Of a stretch of 64,000 bases of DNA, positions 21,027 through 31,971 are shown in pieces. The translations under genes and the position numbers were made by a program. This DNA is from Takifugu bimaculatus (taxonomy: Eukaryota > Chordata > Actinopteri > Tetraodontiformes > Tetraodontidae). The stretch spans positions 12,489,582 to 12,553,581 of the forward strand of contig CP034975.1 of the NCBI GenBank assembly GCA_004026145.2, read 5' to 3'. The notes under the pieces were generated by a model that saw only the letters and a program-made list of their open reading frames with translations, was not told where the DNA came from and made no database searches. The first letter of the stretch is position 1. Every line of letters begins with the position of its first letter.

Positions 21027-24000
21027 TCACAGAGAGGCTCCGGCCGCCGGCCCGGGAGCCCGCTGGGCCCCTCTGTCCAGAAACTGCAGGTTGATGGGTG
21101 TGGCTGGGCAAAGCAGGGTCCTGGTGATGGGTTTGACCTCGGCGCCGTTGGGATCCGGCCTCACCTCGAAGCGCCGGATCAGCTGAGACAGAAAACGGCA
21201 ACATTTCGTGAGAAACCAGCGGATATTGATCGAGTGAAATGATTTAAAATGGCGGTTTTAAGCACAGCTATAGAGGCTGTGATCATCTGTCCACAGCGGG
21301 GGGGTCATCCAACCAGCCAGGGGCAGGAAGACACCCCGAACCTGTGTTTCTGACTGTAACAGAACCTAGTGGACTTCAGCAGAACTGATCACTGGAGATC
21401 ATCAGCCGCATCGTTTCCCTCCTCTCTGATTCTTTCAGGCATTTTGGGAAACCAAACATGACACGTGGGACTCTTGCAGCCACGGCCGAGCAGGTATTTG
21501 AACCAAGAGACGTCCCCCTCGATGGGGAATCTCAAGTGAATGAATCTGTTTTGTTTCAGAGGTGGATCTAAAGGATCTACTGGGTTAGATAACTACAGAA
21601 GAGAAGCGTGTGAGCGCAGCGGGCAGCGCCTGAGCCGCTATCTGACAGGAAACACTGGCAGAAACCTCCAACGGCTTCAGGTTTTGTTCATAAGAACTGG
21701 AGCGTGAGCGTGTGCTGAACCCTGCTCCACAGCAGAACCTGTGATCCACTGTGTCCCCATCATTAGAGCACTTCCTGGTTCCCCTCCCCCGCCGCCGTTA
21801 ACCCCGTGTGAACAGCTCTCACCCTGGACAGGAGGAGATACATCTCCAGCTCCGCCACCCGTCTGCCCAGACACGCTCGCACTCCGAACCCAAACGGCAC
21901 CGACCCGAACGGGTGCTGTTTGGATTTCTCTTCTCTGCCTCGCAGCCATCTCTCTGGCTGGAAGACGCGGGAGTTGGGGAAGATGTTCTCGTCGTGGGAC
22001 ACGCAGTAGTGGCACAGGTGGAACAGCGTCTGTGAGAGGCCCAGTCAGAAGGAGCAGACATCAGCAACCACACGTAGAAAAAGCTGGAACGAGCAGGTGT
22101 CTGCTCGCACAAGGGCACTTTTCCCACCCCCGTTCCAAGACCGGGCCCGGTGTGTCTCACCTGTTTGGGGAAGAGGTAACCTCCCACCACGATCTCCTTG
22201 TCAACCGTGACCCGAGCGTTTCCTGGTACCACCGGGTAAAGCCTGGCGAGCACAATGAGAAGTCAGCTGCTGGACATCAAAGGTTGAAATGGGACAACCG
22301 GTCAGTCACATGTGTCAATAAGTAATCTGTTAATCGGTGATCTTCTCAGAACACGAGACTCTCTCCTAGCTGAGGGTTTATGGATCATTGCAGGAGCGAT
22401 TGTGGCCGATTGATCGAAAATTCTTTTGGTTTTCATTCTTCTCCTCAGTTCGGCTTCGATTTCTTCCTTCTTGCCACTTGTTGGTGGATTCTGTAGCAAC
22501 ATGACCTTCACTTCTGATACAAGTCCTTATTTCAATTACAATAAAGCACAATTCTAATGTTCGGCGCCCTTGATTAAGCCACAAAATCCTAATAAAGAGC
22601 TGCTGGAAACAGGAAGTAGGTCTGCAGAATTAGCAGCGGTTTCTGCTGACCTTTACAATATTTTGCTGTTTGGAACTAACTAAGTAACTAAACAGTCAAA
22701 ATTCGATTTGCAAAAACACAAGCGTGCATCAGCGCTCACGTGTGTAATAGGATACAGGAAGCCATCTGACCGTAGCGTCTCTCTGATGACGGCCTTCAGA
22801 TACGGCATCTGGGCGATGTCGTCGCTGTCGGGCATCTTGTTTCCAGGGCAGACGCTCCTTACTTCGTGGTACAACTGGTCTTGGATGCTGGGATTCTGTG
22901 CCAGTTGGTAAAGTGCCCATGAGATGGTGTTGGAGGTCTGAAACAGAAGAACGCAGGTCGAAGAGAGCAGAACTCAGCGACTCCCCCTCCCCGCACGCTT
23001 ACCGTGTCGACTCCCGCCAGCAGGAGCTCAGTGATGCTGCCCAGGATCTCGGTGACCGTCATCTTCTCGCTGAGGAGAAGGTGCGTCAGGTACGCGCCCT
23101 CCACGTCCTGGTGCAGGTCCACCTGGTTCTGGATCTCCTCCATTTTCTTCTGCACCATCTGTTCAGCTGTGAGATAAAAAACACACATTTGGTTTTGCTG
23201 CAGGGAGAAATCAGCGAAGTAACTGGCAACATTTGATAAATAAGTTCATAGATTAGTGGAGGAGACCTTTGAAGGGAGCAGCTCCATCCCAGTAAAGTAA
23301 AAAGTACTTCAAAGCTGCATGTTAGTAAAATACTTGGGTTCATTTTCAGTTACTCATGATTTCCTAGAGGAGCGAGATGAACTGAGCGCTTCTACCAGCA
23401 GGGGGCAGCAGTTGCCCGTTCGCGGGACATTTTGTCCTACAAGAACACTGACAGCATGTCAGGATGGACTTTGAGGACTCGCGCGCGCGCGTACACACAC
23501 GCACACACAGTTTTGTGTCCTTGAAATGGGTTGATAAAGCAGCTGGAGTCGTGAACTTTAGTAAACTTTATGGCAAGCAGTCAAAATCAGCAGAGTAAAG
23601 GCCTCCTGTGCATCCAGCTGGAGGTAAGGAGAGCACAGGCAGGTGTCAAACCTTTGTCCTCAGGAAGTGAAGTGTCACCTCTGATCCTCATTTAAAGGGT
23701 CTTACGATGACCCGAACTGCGTGTTTACACGAATGCAAAGCAGAAAAGAGTCTGCAAGCCTGTACGGCTGCAGCCTAGCACCTCGATCAGCGTTTCAGAC
23801 AAAAACTGCAAGTAAAGCAAGTGAAAGAGGAACAAAATGGCAGAGAAGTGTCAAGTGTGACAGACAAACCTGTATTACACCACGTACACACACACACAAA
23901 CTCAGAGAATGTAATAGAATAGTCTGAAGACTCAGAGGTAATCCAGTCCTTATGGTTTCCCCTTTGATTTTTTTAAATATACGCCCCAATCAAATGCAGC

Positions 24001-26542
24001 TATGGTTAATCTGCACTAGACACTGGGGAGAACACAACAAAAACTGTAATTAAGTCCTGTTTAAATAAAGAATGGATTAAATCAACACTTCTGCGTATCA
24101 TCTGTATTTACCCACCAAAAGCTTCAGGAGTTTAAACAGGAAGTGGAACCGAACCTCGAACCCTTGCTAACCATTGGATGGTGCGAACTTCTCGATGCCA
24201 CAGCTGCTCACCAACTTTGAAGAGATAATCCCAGGCGGCCACAAACTTCTTCCAGAGCGGCAGGTATGGCCAGACGGACTGGGGGAAGAGGACGACCACC
24301 GCGGAGAGCCGGAACATCTCCCCCACGGAGTAGATGAACTTCTGCGTCTCCTCGGGCACCTCGTCGTTCAGGCAGCCCATGCGGCTCTCGAACAAGACCG
24401 AGCTGATCCCTGCCATCGGAAAGGAAGATGACACACCTGGCGGATGCTGGACGAGGACGGAGCTTAAAAGAAAAGGATTTATCTACATTATGAACCTAAA
24501 CTGCGCCCTGGATTAGAGGTCAGAGTGTGTTTACCTTTATGATCATAAAAATCTGTCCTTCAGTATCATCTGCCTGTATCTAATCAGCGGTCAAGGTCGC
24601 GCGTGTTTGACTGAACATAGACACGTCAGAGCAGCTCTGGTGTCAGATGCTGAGCCCAGCAGACCAGGACGGGACCGAGACGAGCCCCCAACGAGGCGTC
24701 CCGTACGATCGCACCAGATGAAGCGATTCCAGACAGGAAGCGCGGTTAAATAAAAGAGCGGAGGCGAGTTAAGACAAGCATCTGACCTTCAAAGGCGAAC
24801 TTGTAGAGCTCTCCAGCCACGTCGTTGACCATCACCCCCCCGCCGTCCTTCGCCCTCAGCCACACCAGTTTTTCTAAGAAGTCCGTCACCACGTCGTTGA
24901 TGGTGATGCTGTAGGAGGAGACGTGTTGGGGCTTCAACATCCGGGGATTCAGGATGCTGCGGATGCGCTGCCACTTGGCCCCCATTCTGCAAAACCGGGG
25001 GGGAGGGGAGAGACGTTAAGAGAGTCACGGCCAGCGAAACAGAACAAGGCTCATTCGGGCGTTCCTGGGCTCCGCTCTAACCCACAGATTTTCCTGGAAA
25101 CGGATCTCTGCGGGAATCTAAACCGAGACAAAAGTCTTTGTCTTAAGAGGGGCGAGTTCAGGTGGGGGGGGGGGGGGTAAGGTTACTAATTCGTCCCAGA
25201 ATCTTGGGTCACAAACACTGGAGGTGGAGCTGTGCGGGAAACTCCTCCAGCCACTTTTAGCTGGCCGACAGTAAAACTAGACGGAGCGTTTGCTTTTTCC
25301 ACTGTGGGACAGGCTCCTCCTCAGCGGAGCCACAGGTCGGGCAGGAAAGACTGAATACCAGAGCCAGGGCAACAATAACAGCCACAGGAGGAGCCGCTGC
25401 TGCAGGCCGGGCTCTGGAGCCTGAGGAGCTGCTCCCAGCTCAGCAGCATCAGGAAGAAGCCAGCTCAGACTGGCAACAGGTCCCCTCCAGGCTGGGACGC
25501 CCTCCGAACACCCTAAAGCTTTTTTAGTTTATCTACATCTAAATTAGACAGCGAAGGTTCTGTTGGTTCTGTGGCCCACAGGTGCTTCACATCCTGGGCC
25601 CAGTTGCTAAAATGTCGATGGGGAGAGCTTGAAACAGACTAATTTAATCTTCATTAACCCCCGTGTCAGTAAAATATGCCCGGGTTTGGGTGACAAATGT
25701 GCCCCATCAGCTACTGGGAGTCTGGATGTGGACGTGCTGCTTACTCCGTCAGGGGTCCGTGGGCCTGGTTCCGGAGCGCCCGGTACCTCCTCCAGTGGGG
25801 CATGTCTGTCCGGACGGGGTGTCTGCCCTCCTGCCTGAGCACCTGCTCTATCAGGTCAGCGCTGGCTACGTTCACCACCACCATGGGCCCGTACGTGGAC
25901 TTCCAGAGAGGCCCGTAGATCTTGCTGTGCTCCACCTTTGAGCAGATTCACAATTCAAATGAAGAGTTACTCACAGGCTGGGAAAACCACAGAGAATTCC
26001 AGAAGCCAGAATCATTTAACAACCCAAAAAAACCCACGCACTACAAAAGGAAAGAGTTGACTGTAATAAGCAGTAATTAGCAGTGGTGGCAGTTATTAAT
26101 AACAAGTGTAATAACAGCTGTCATGTTACATGGAGCTCACAAAGACGCTCCTGTGTTTCTGGAAGTGGAATAAAGCTCCCCTGGGACCATGTTTCTGGCT
26201 CAACTTACCCGTCTGACCCGGTAAACAAGCGCACAAAAACGTGCGCTGTGGATGAAAAGACGCGCACGCAGTGCTGGCGCGCGCGCGCGCTCCACTTACT
26301 TGCATTTGTTGCGTTTTGGGTAAATATCCTTTAAGGAAAAGCCAGTTGAGGGTGGTCAGGAAGCTCGGGCCTCCCAGGTCCTCCATAGTCTTCTGCCTGA
26401 CGTTGTGCTCCGTGATTTCGGTGGCCGCAGAAGATGCGTGGCGCCTGCGGGCGCCCGCATAGTTCACGGCCGTCCTGTGCAACCCCTCCCGGTGCGGGAC
26501 GCTGGCTCGCAGTCCGACGGTCAACAGACGGTTCCTGAACAT
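21027..26542 (-). CDS. cyp27a1: Mitochondrial cytochrome P450, CYP27A type (sterol 27-hydroxylase-like)
   Basis: Class I mitochondrial P450 that uses adrenodoxin. CYP27A enzymes hydroxylate sterol side chains in bile-acid and vitamin-D-related metabolism. Nine exons join in frame: 26542-26300, 25935-25745, 24986-24787, 24409-24212, 23166-23003, 22937-22771, 22242-22161, 22029-21823 and 21182-21027. They give 535 residues (human CYP27A1 531). Landmarks are an Arg-rich N-terminal leader fitting mitochondrial import, VLRQEGRHPVRTDM, I-helix AGVDTTS (residues 328-334), ExxR in ETLR (E385, R388), FQPERW and the haem loop FGFGVRACLG with Cys468. All catalytic signatures are intact. HPFGSVPFGFGVRACLGRR favours CYP27A over CYP27B or CYP27C. 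Teleosts carry several CYP27A paralogues, so one-to-one orthology with human CYP27A1 is not established. Its place between eaf2 and slc15a2 differs from human. Confidence 0.92.
23395..23408 (+). promoter_or_regulatory. CTCF-like site, full consensus match
   Basis: CCAGCAGGGGGCAG matches all 14 positions of the CTCF core CCASYAGRKGGCRS. It lies in the 1-kb intron between cyp27a exons 4 and 5. Binding is inferred only. Confidence 0.55.
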
Positions 26543-27170
26543 TTCGGGTCTCTCTTTTGTCTTTGCGGTGTCGGGTAGTTCCGGTCCAACTGTGCGTACG
26601 CGGGTGTGTATGCGGGTGCGTGCGATACGTGGTCGTTCGATGGCTCTTCAGTAGCAGCAGAGCGGCCGTGCAGCCCTTTTAAATAGCATTTACTGGTCCC
26701 TGGACTTTGATACCGTCACAAACTTAGAAAAAATGCTGAACTGCGACAGAAGCCAGCGGTCCGAAAAACAAACAAATGTTCATCTTAGAGGCTAAAAAAG
26801 TAAGAATTTAGCTGAGGGAACACATACTCACGGTTTGGACATTAGTTACCGGTCAATTATTCTCCGTTTTGTTCAAGTATTAGAACACACGTTAATGTTC
26901 CACGCACCAATTAACGAGCACACTGGCGCCCCCTGTGGTGGAACCCCGCACTGCACCCACCCCGCGATGTTAGACAAATTCGTTATTTTCCAATTTCTTT
27001 TTAAAATGAGATTAAATGTGTAGCAACAGAAAATTAAGTCATATTAAAGTGAAAGTCTGCCAATATAGAAACACATAAATTCTGTTTTCTGTATGCATCC
27101 CTTCACACCAAATATGACCTATTATTTATTTATTATAAGACTGATTATTTAAAGGTTTTGCTGGTTTTAC
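26543..27170. other. Upstream region of the cyp27a gene
   Basis: A GC-rich, CpG-containing stretch with alternating pyrimidine-G runs (26580-26680) lies just above the start codon and is a plausible promoter. A TTTTAAATAG element appears at about 26678-26687. No TATA-box function is claimed. The rest is AT-rich with no feature seen. Confidence 0.4.
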
Positions 27171-27249
27171 CTGTTAACAGCGACGCCAGAGATCTGCATG
27201 GTCATGAAGCCAAGTAAACTGATCACGCCGTCTTCTTCTGTTGAGGGAT
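27171..27249 (-). other. Orphan exon candidate
   Basis: A 79-bp segment is bounded by a good acceptor (TTTGCAG) and donor (GTAAAA) on the minus strand. It is open in one frame across the whole length, reading PSTEEDGVISLLGFMTMQI and then SGVAVN. It lies between eaf2 and cyp27a and belongs to neither by homology. I do not recognise the peptide. It may be a conserved exon of an unrecognised transcript, or chance. Confidence 0.25.
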
Positions 27250-27426
27250 CTGCAAATGTGTAACCAGTTCTACAAATAAAAGACTTAATCTGGACCCACT
27301 TTGCAAATATCAATGTAGATTCTTTTTATTTTTAGGTTCTCCAGGCAAAATGTAATTAAATAATCATCAGAAAAGTGAAAGGAATAAAAACATTAAGGCT
27401 AAAGCATAAATAACCATGATAAAATC

Positions 27427-27432
27427 TTTATT
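27427..27432 (-). terminator. Poly(A) signal AATAAA, probably eaf2
   Basis: Minus-strand AATAAA about 1.2 kb below the eaf2 stop codon, with no other gene start between. It would end an eaf2 3' UTR of about 1.2 kb. The Cys-rich open frame 27428-27748 ends inside this hexamer and lies in that UTR. Confidence 0.45.
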
Positions 27433-28564
27433 TTTCCAGTAAGGAAGTTTCACATAGTTTACAATTGATGGGTTTTTTAAGACATCTGGTGTCGTCAGGG
27501 AAACGCGGGAACTCAAAGTGGCGGCGGTCAAACTGGCAGCTACAGATACGAAAAGGCACCAGAACCTCCATAAGACTCACACTTAGGCTCTGAACTGATA
27601 AGAAACACAATTCATATTTGCATTTCCAATCTGTTCGTCCAATAAAATATATTGTCAATATATTACGCAATTCACTTTTGGCCAAAAATAGATTGAAATA
27701 TACATTAGTTTCAAGTATTGTAGGTTTAAAGCTACCAAGCGTGACCAAAAGTCAGCCCGCTAAACAATCGTTCACCATTTAGCCAGAATTGGCACCCACT
27801 TTTTTTTAGCTGAAATGTCATAAGGAATAATTTAGAGACTTCTTATCTCGTAAAGCTGGAATAAATCATATATAGTATCACAAAATCAGTCCAGCAGCCA
27901 CGTGTTTCTGCCCAAAAGAAACAAAAACACAAAAATGCTCGAGGAGAACCTGCAAACTCAGGTCAAAGTCGAGCGTCTATCAAGCGAGGAGACGTTTGTG
28001 CTTCCTGAGAGGAAGCAGGGCGAGCGATTTCAAGTAAAGGAAGGCCACATGTGAAGAGCAGCTGTTTGCTGCCGCGTTAGCATTAGCACGTCTGATGACG
28101 CTCCAGGTCGACCTCGAATTCTTTGGAGAAGACCCAAGTGTTGGGGCATCGCTAACGGGAAGCAAAGGCAGCTAAAGCGAGTTTGGCTTCGGCCGGTCTC
28201 CGTTGTGGCTCCACCAAAACCTGCAGGAGAACGTCTTCCGTACCCGTGAGCAGGCGAAACTGCTCAGCAGGAAACCACCAGGCGCTTCACTGGCTGCAGC
28301 TGGGATCAGAAACGATCGGTCACAGCCAGACGAAACGCCGCGGCCCGTTCCAAATCACCATTTACCGCTCTGCCTAAACACCCTAAACATCTATTCACAC
28401 GCAAACTAAAGCTCGCCGAGCGTAAGAGCTGCATCTTTCTTTTGTTGCCAGTACAGAAGCAATAAATTATACTTGCTGCCAGAACGGTGGAGACGCAGAG
28501 ACGAGTCGGTCCAAGGTTCTAGCTAACAACTAAACTAAAAGGTCTTGAACAGATCGGGCAGGCT

Positions 28565-28615
28565 GGGTCCAGCTCAGGGGTCCAGCTCAGGGGTCCAGCT
28601 CAGGGGTCCAGCTCA
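28565..28615. repeat. 13-bp tandem repeat at the eaf2 stop codon
   Basis: Nearly four copies of TCCAGCTCAGGGG. The last copy contains the eaf2 stop codon (28613-28615), so the array begins the 3' UTR. Confidence 0.9.
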
Positions 28616-30303
28616 GGAGTCGCTTTCGCTGCCCGATTCACTCAGCTGGAGGTCGCTCTCTGCAGCAGATTAGCCGGACACACGACGTGATTTGGGGCTA
28701 AACGTCTGTAAACGTGCGTGTGAATATAGAGAGGGTGCAAAGTGACTCACTGAGCGTGTTTATGAGTCCTCCCGCTCTCTCCTGGTGGCAACTGTTGGAC
28801 TCGCTGCTTGTGCTGAGAACAGGCATGCTGTGCTTGGCCGGCGCCGGCGTCCGCACGGTCCGTTCGTCTTCCGAGTCGTTGCTGGAGCTGTCGTCGCTGC
28901 TGGAGGACGAGGAGCTGTTGGAGTCGGAGGAGCTGTCGCCGCTGCTGAGCTGGTCCATGACTCGTGCTTCTGCCATCAATTCTGCACAGTGCAAGCAGAA
29001 GAAAAGCTCAAGAAAGCTGGAAAATGCAGCCCTGAATCCACACACAGACACAGAGGTGGAGACGTGCTATGAATGCTAATAAGGGGACACATTCTGCCTG
29101 ACAACACCTCTCTCAATGTCGTCCATGGGGGAATTTGGAGAGGCCTTCCCTTTGGGAGGGGAGGTCCTTGGAGCTGGGGAAGGACTTGTTGTTGCTGCTG
29201 CTGCTGCTGCCATTGCTCTTCATCTGCTGGCCCAGACGACTGGTCTGCTGCTCCAGTCGAGAGTGGATCTTACTGCTACCTTCAGCTCTGCAAACGAACA
29301 AAAGAATAAGCAACATACCCATGAAAGTAGAAGCCTTATGGGACTGTAATTCTCAGTCACAGGACGCTTTTCCATCATCATGACAAAGTGTATAATCGTT
29401 TTGCCCCAAATGGAAACAAAGCAGCATATCATTGTTAATTTAATTTTACACACCTGGTCTTCTTTACGGCTATATTGCTATTGAGTTTTTCCAGTCTGTA
29501 TTCGCCAGTGTCATGGTTGACAATCAGGATGCACTCTTTCATGTATGGCCTCTTGGATCCCTTGAAGACCGTTACTGGAGCGCTCGAGCCCTAGAAATAT
29601 AACTATGCAGTAATTATGATAAATGCATTTCTAAATTCATCCACAATATAATTAGCGCTGAACTATAGACGTGCATACTGATATTTCAAATATACAATAA
29701 AATAGGTTGCAAAGACTGACCTCTAGATTGGGCAGAGTAATAGTAACTTGTTCTCCTTTGCCCACCTCAAGCTCCCCTTCACATGCTGTATCAATGGACG
29801 CTGGTTTAAAGTCATCTGTGTAACCAAAAAAAAGGGAATCAAAATTATTTTCATGCACTGATACTTTCTTTTGCAAGATGACTACAATTACGTGCACGAC
29901 CCTTGGCGCTGCAGTGTTGGGCTTTACCAGTAGAGGGCGGCAGTGGACCGATTGGAAGCTATGCTAATGTTGGCTAAAATGTGACAGCTGGACTCGTCTC
30001 AAAAAGTTGACTATATTATGATGGCAGCACTTGGGTTTCAACATACTATAACTGTAGTAGCAGTCTGAAAGCTAGAAATAACCAGAAGAGCACGTTGAGA
30101 AGGTTAGACGCTAAGCAGCTGCTGGTCGATTTTAGCGATAATGCTAACTAGCATAGACCGATCTGCCAGACCCTAAATACAGACTTACATATAGACTTAC
30201 ATCGCACTGTGTGGTAGGCGCTTTTAGGATGTTTCTCGAAGGTTTCCCCCAATTTCAGGATGTGTTCTTGGGTATCAAAGTTGGAATACGCGGTCCCGTT
30301 CAT
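28613..30303 (-). CDS. eaf2: ELL-associated factor 2
   Basis: Nuclear cofactor that binds ELL and stimulates RNA polymerase II elongation in super-elongation-type complexes. Six coding exons, in transcription order: 30303-30201, 29815-29721, 29590-29454, 29287-29108, 28981-28751 and 28659-28613. They give about 263 residues (human 260). The N-terminal EAF domain is clear: LKLGETFEKHPKSAYHTVR, YDFKPASID, VTITLPNLE and VFKGSKRPYMKECILIVNHD. After a basic KKTRAEGSSK stretch come a Ser/Asn tract, SPMDDIER, a poly-Ser/Asp activation region and the family C-terminus SDLQLSESGSESDS. EAF2 rather than EAF1 is favoured by linkage to slc15a2. Exon 4 as given reads out of frame before SPMDDIER. One extra base, most simply in the G runs at 29154-29161, must be discounted for exons 4 and 5 to join. 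The 3' UTR probably runs to about 27410. Confidence 0.93.
29927..29940 (+). promoter_or_regulatory. CTCF-like site, full consensus match
   Basis: CCAGTAGAGGGCGG matches all 14 positions of the CTCF core. It lies in eaf2 intron 1, about 260 bp from the end of exon 1, close to the gene-poor region to the right. Confidence 0.55.
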
Positions 30304-31916
30304 TCTGAGCGTTTCATGAGATGTAACTTTCTGCTCTTCTTTTATCCGACAGCCATATATGGCGCAACTCACACCACCACGATGGTCCCTCAAGTCCCGC
30401 CTCCCCCGTTCTGATTGGTTAAATGGACAATTTATTTGCATGATTGACTCAACGTCTACCAATCAAAATTCCGTTACCACAGGCAGGCGTCAACGTTTGT
30501 AATTAATTTATTCTATTGCGTATTTATGTGGTTTAATTGTTATGGTGTTTAAAATAACAGACTAGTCTGAATGTATCCTAATTTCACATAGGTTTTGTTA
30601 TTATCGGCAAATGTTTTGTCTTAATGGCATTTCACTAAAAGTGGTGTTTTGTTATTTACACAGAAACAAATGCCATACCTGAAAATTAACAATACTGTTC
30701 ATGGTGTTTTGCAAATTTAAGAAAATCAGGAGTAGGAAAGCAAAATGTGAAGCCACATCGATTGGCTGAGCAGTAAACTGCTGGTCTAGAAGGTCTGCTG
30801 AGCAGGCCAAGCTGCAGCCAAACATCACTCTGAACTCCATGATACTTTGTGGCAGTGAAAATAATCTCTTTTCCTTTCTCTAAACTGATAATGATTCCTA
30901 AGCCTTAAACTCCTTTCCTGTCAGAGCTTTGCGGTGGGCATATGGTCGGCTGCCTAAGGTCATTGAAGGATCAACACATGAAAACAGCTCTCTTTTGTAG
31001 TGTGTATTGTGCAACATTTTATCGTGTGTGCATGTGCATCAAGGTAGTAACTGGTATAAAGGCCTGACTAGCAGCAAAATATCATCTCTAATGGCTCAGT
31101 TGTTCATTGAAAAAGAAAGAATAATGCCAACAAAGTTGTTATTTCAGCAAGGGTTTAAATTCTGTTTCAACAATTTTCTGGAATCCTGTTTCACTGACAG
31201 ATCTTTATGAATAGAACCAGCAGGGGTTTGTTCCCATGGCTAGAGGCAAACAGTGGCTTTTCTCTGGTGATATCAGTTACTGTGGAAGCCCTTGAACCAC
31301 GCAGGAGGTAAAGATTACTGTTTCCAAGCAACTATCCACAACTTCACAGTAATGGGTTAGTGGAGCCACAGTGGAGGGTTCCCAGGTTTTTCAGTCCCAT
31401 CAGGCAGAAAACATCAGGTGTTGTAGCTCGACCTTTTTAACTTAAAATAATATTTCAGTACCAGCGAATGGAAAGTGCTTATTAGTTGACCAGAAAAACT
31501 GAACAAAAAACCATTGTGGCAGAGTGTAGTGTACAAAGAATAACTCATAAATAACCCCAGTTATGCATCTATTTTAGTGGTTTTAATGTAGGTTTATATG
31601 TTTCAACATGTCTGGCAATTATTCTAAATTGACATATTACATTTGCTGTAGAAAGAGACATCAGGAAAACAAATTTATATTATACTAATAGTGCTAATAA
31701 TGCAGAGTACTAGGGATTTTGTTTTCAACAAGTTTGAGAGTGTGAAGAAGATCGTTTAGCTCCAAGTGACCCGAACCTGCCTTTTCCAGCTCAGCCAATC
31801 AGCATTAAGAGCATCGTTTGTCTGTGAGGGTGGTGTTGCTTTGACTGACTGTGGGAAACGGGAACTATAAACGTATGCACTGGGCATCACATTGTTTCCG
31901 GTATCCGCGTAGATTT

Positions 31917-31971
<55 letters not shown>

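Noticed and set aside
27428..27748. Cys-containing minus-strand frame starting MVTLGSFKPT
   Set aside because: It ends within a poly(A) hexamer and lies in the inferred eaf2 3' UTR; the cysteine spacing fits no zinc-finger pattern.
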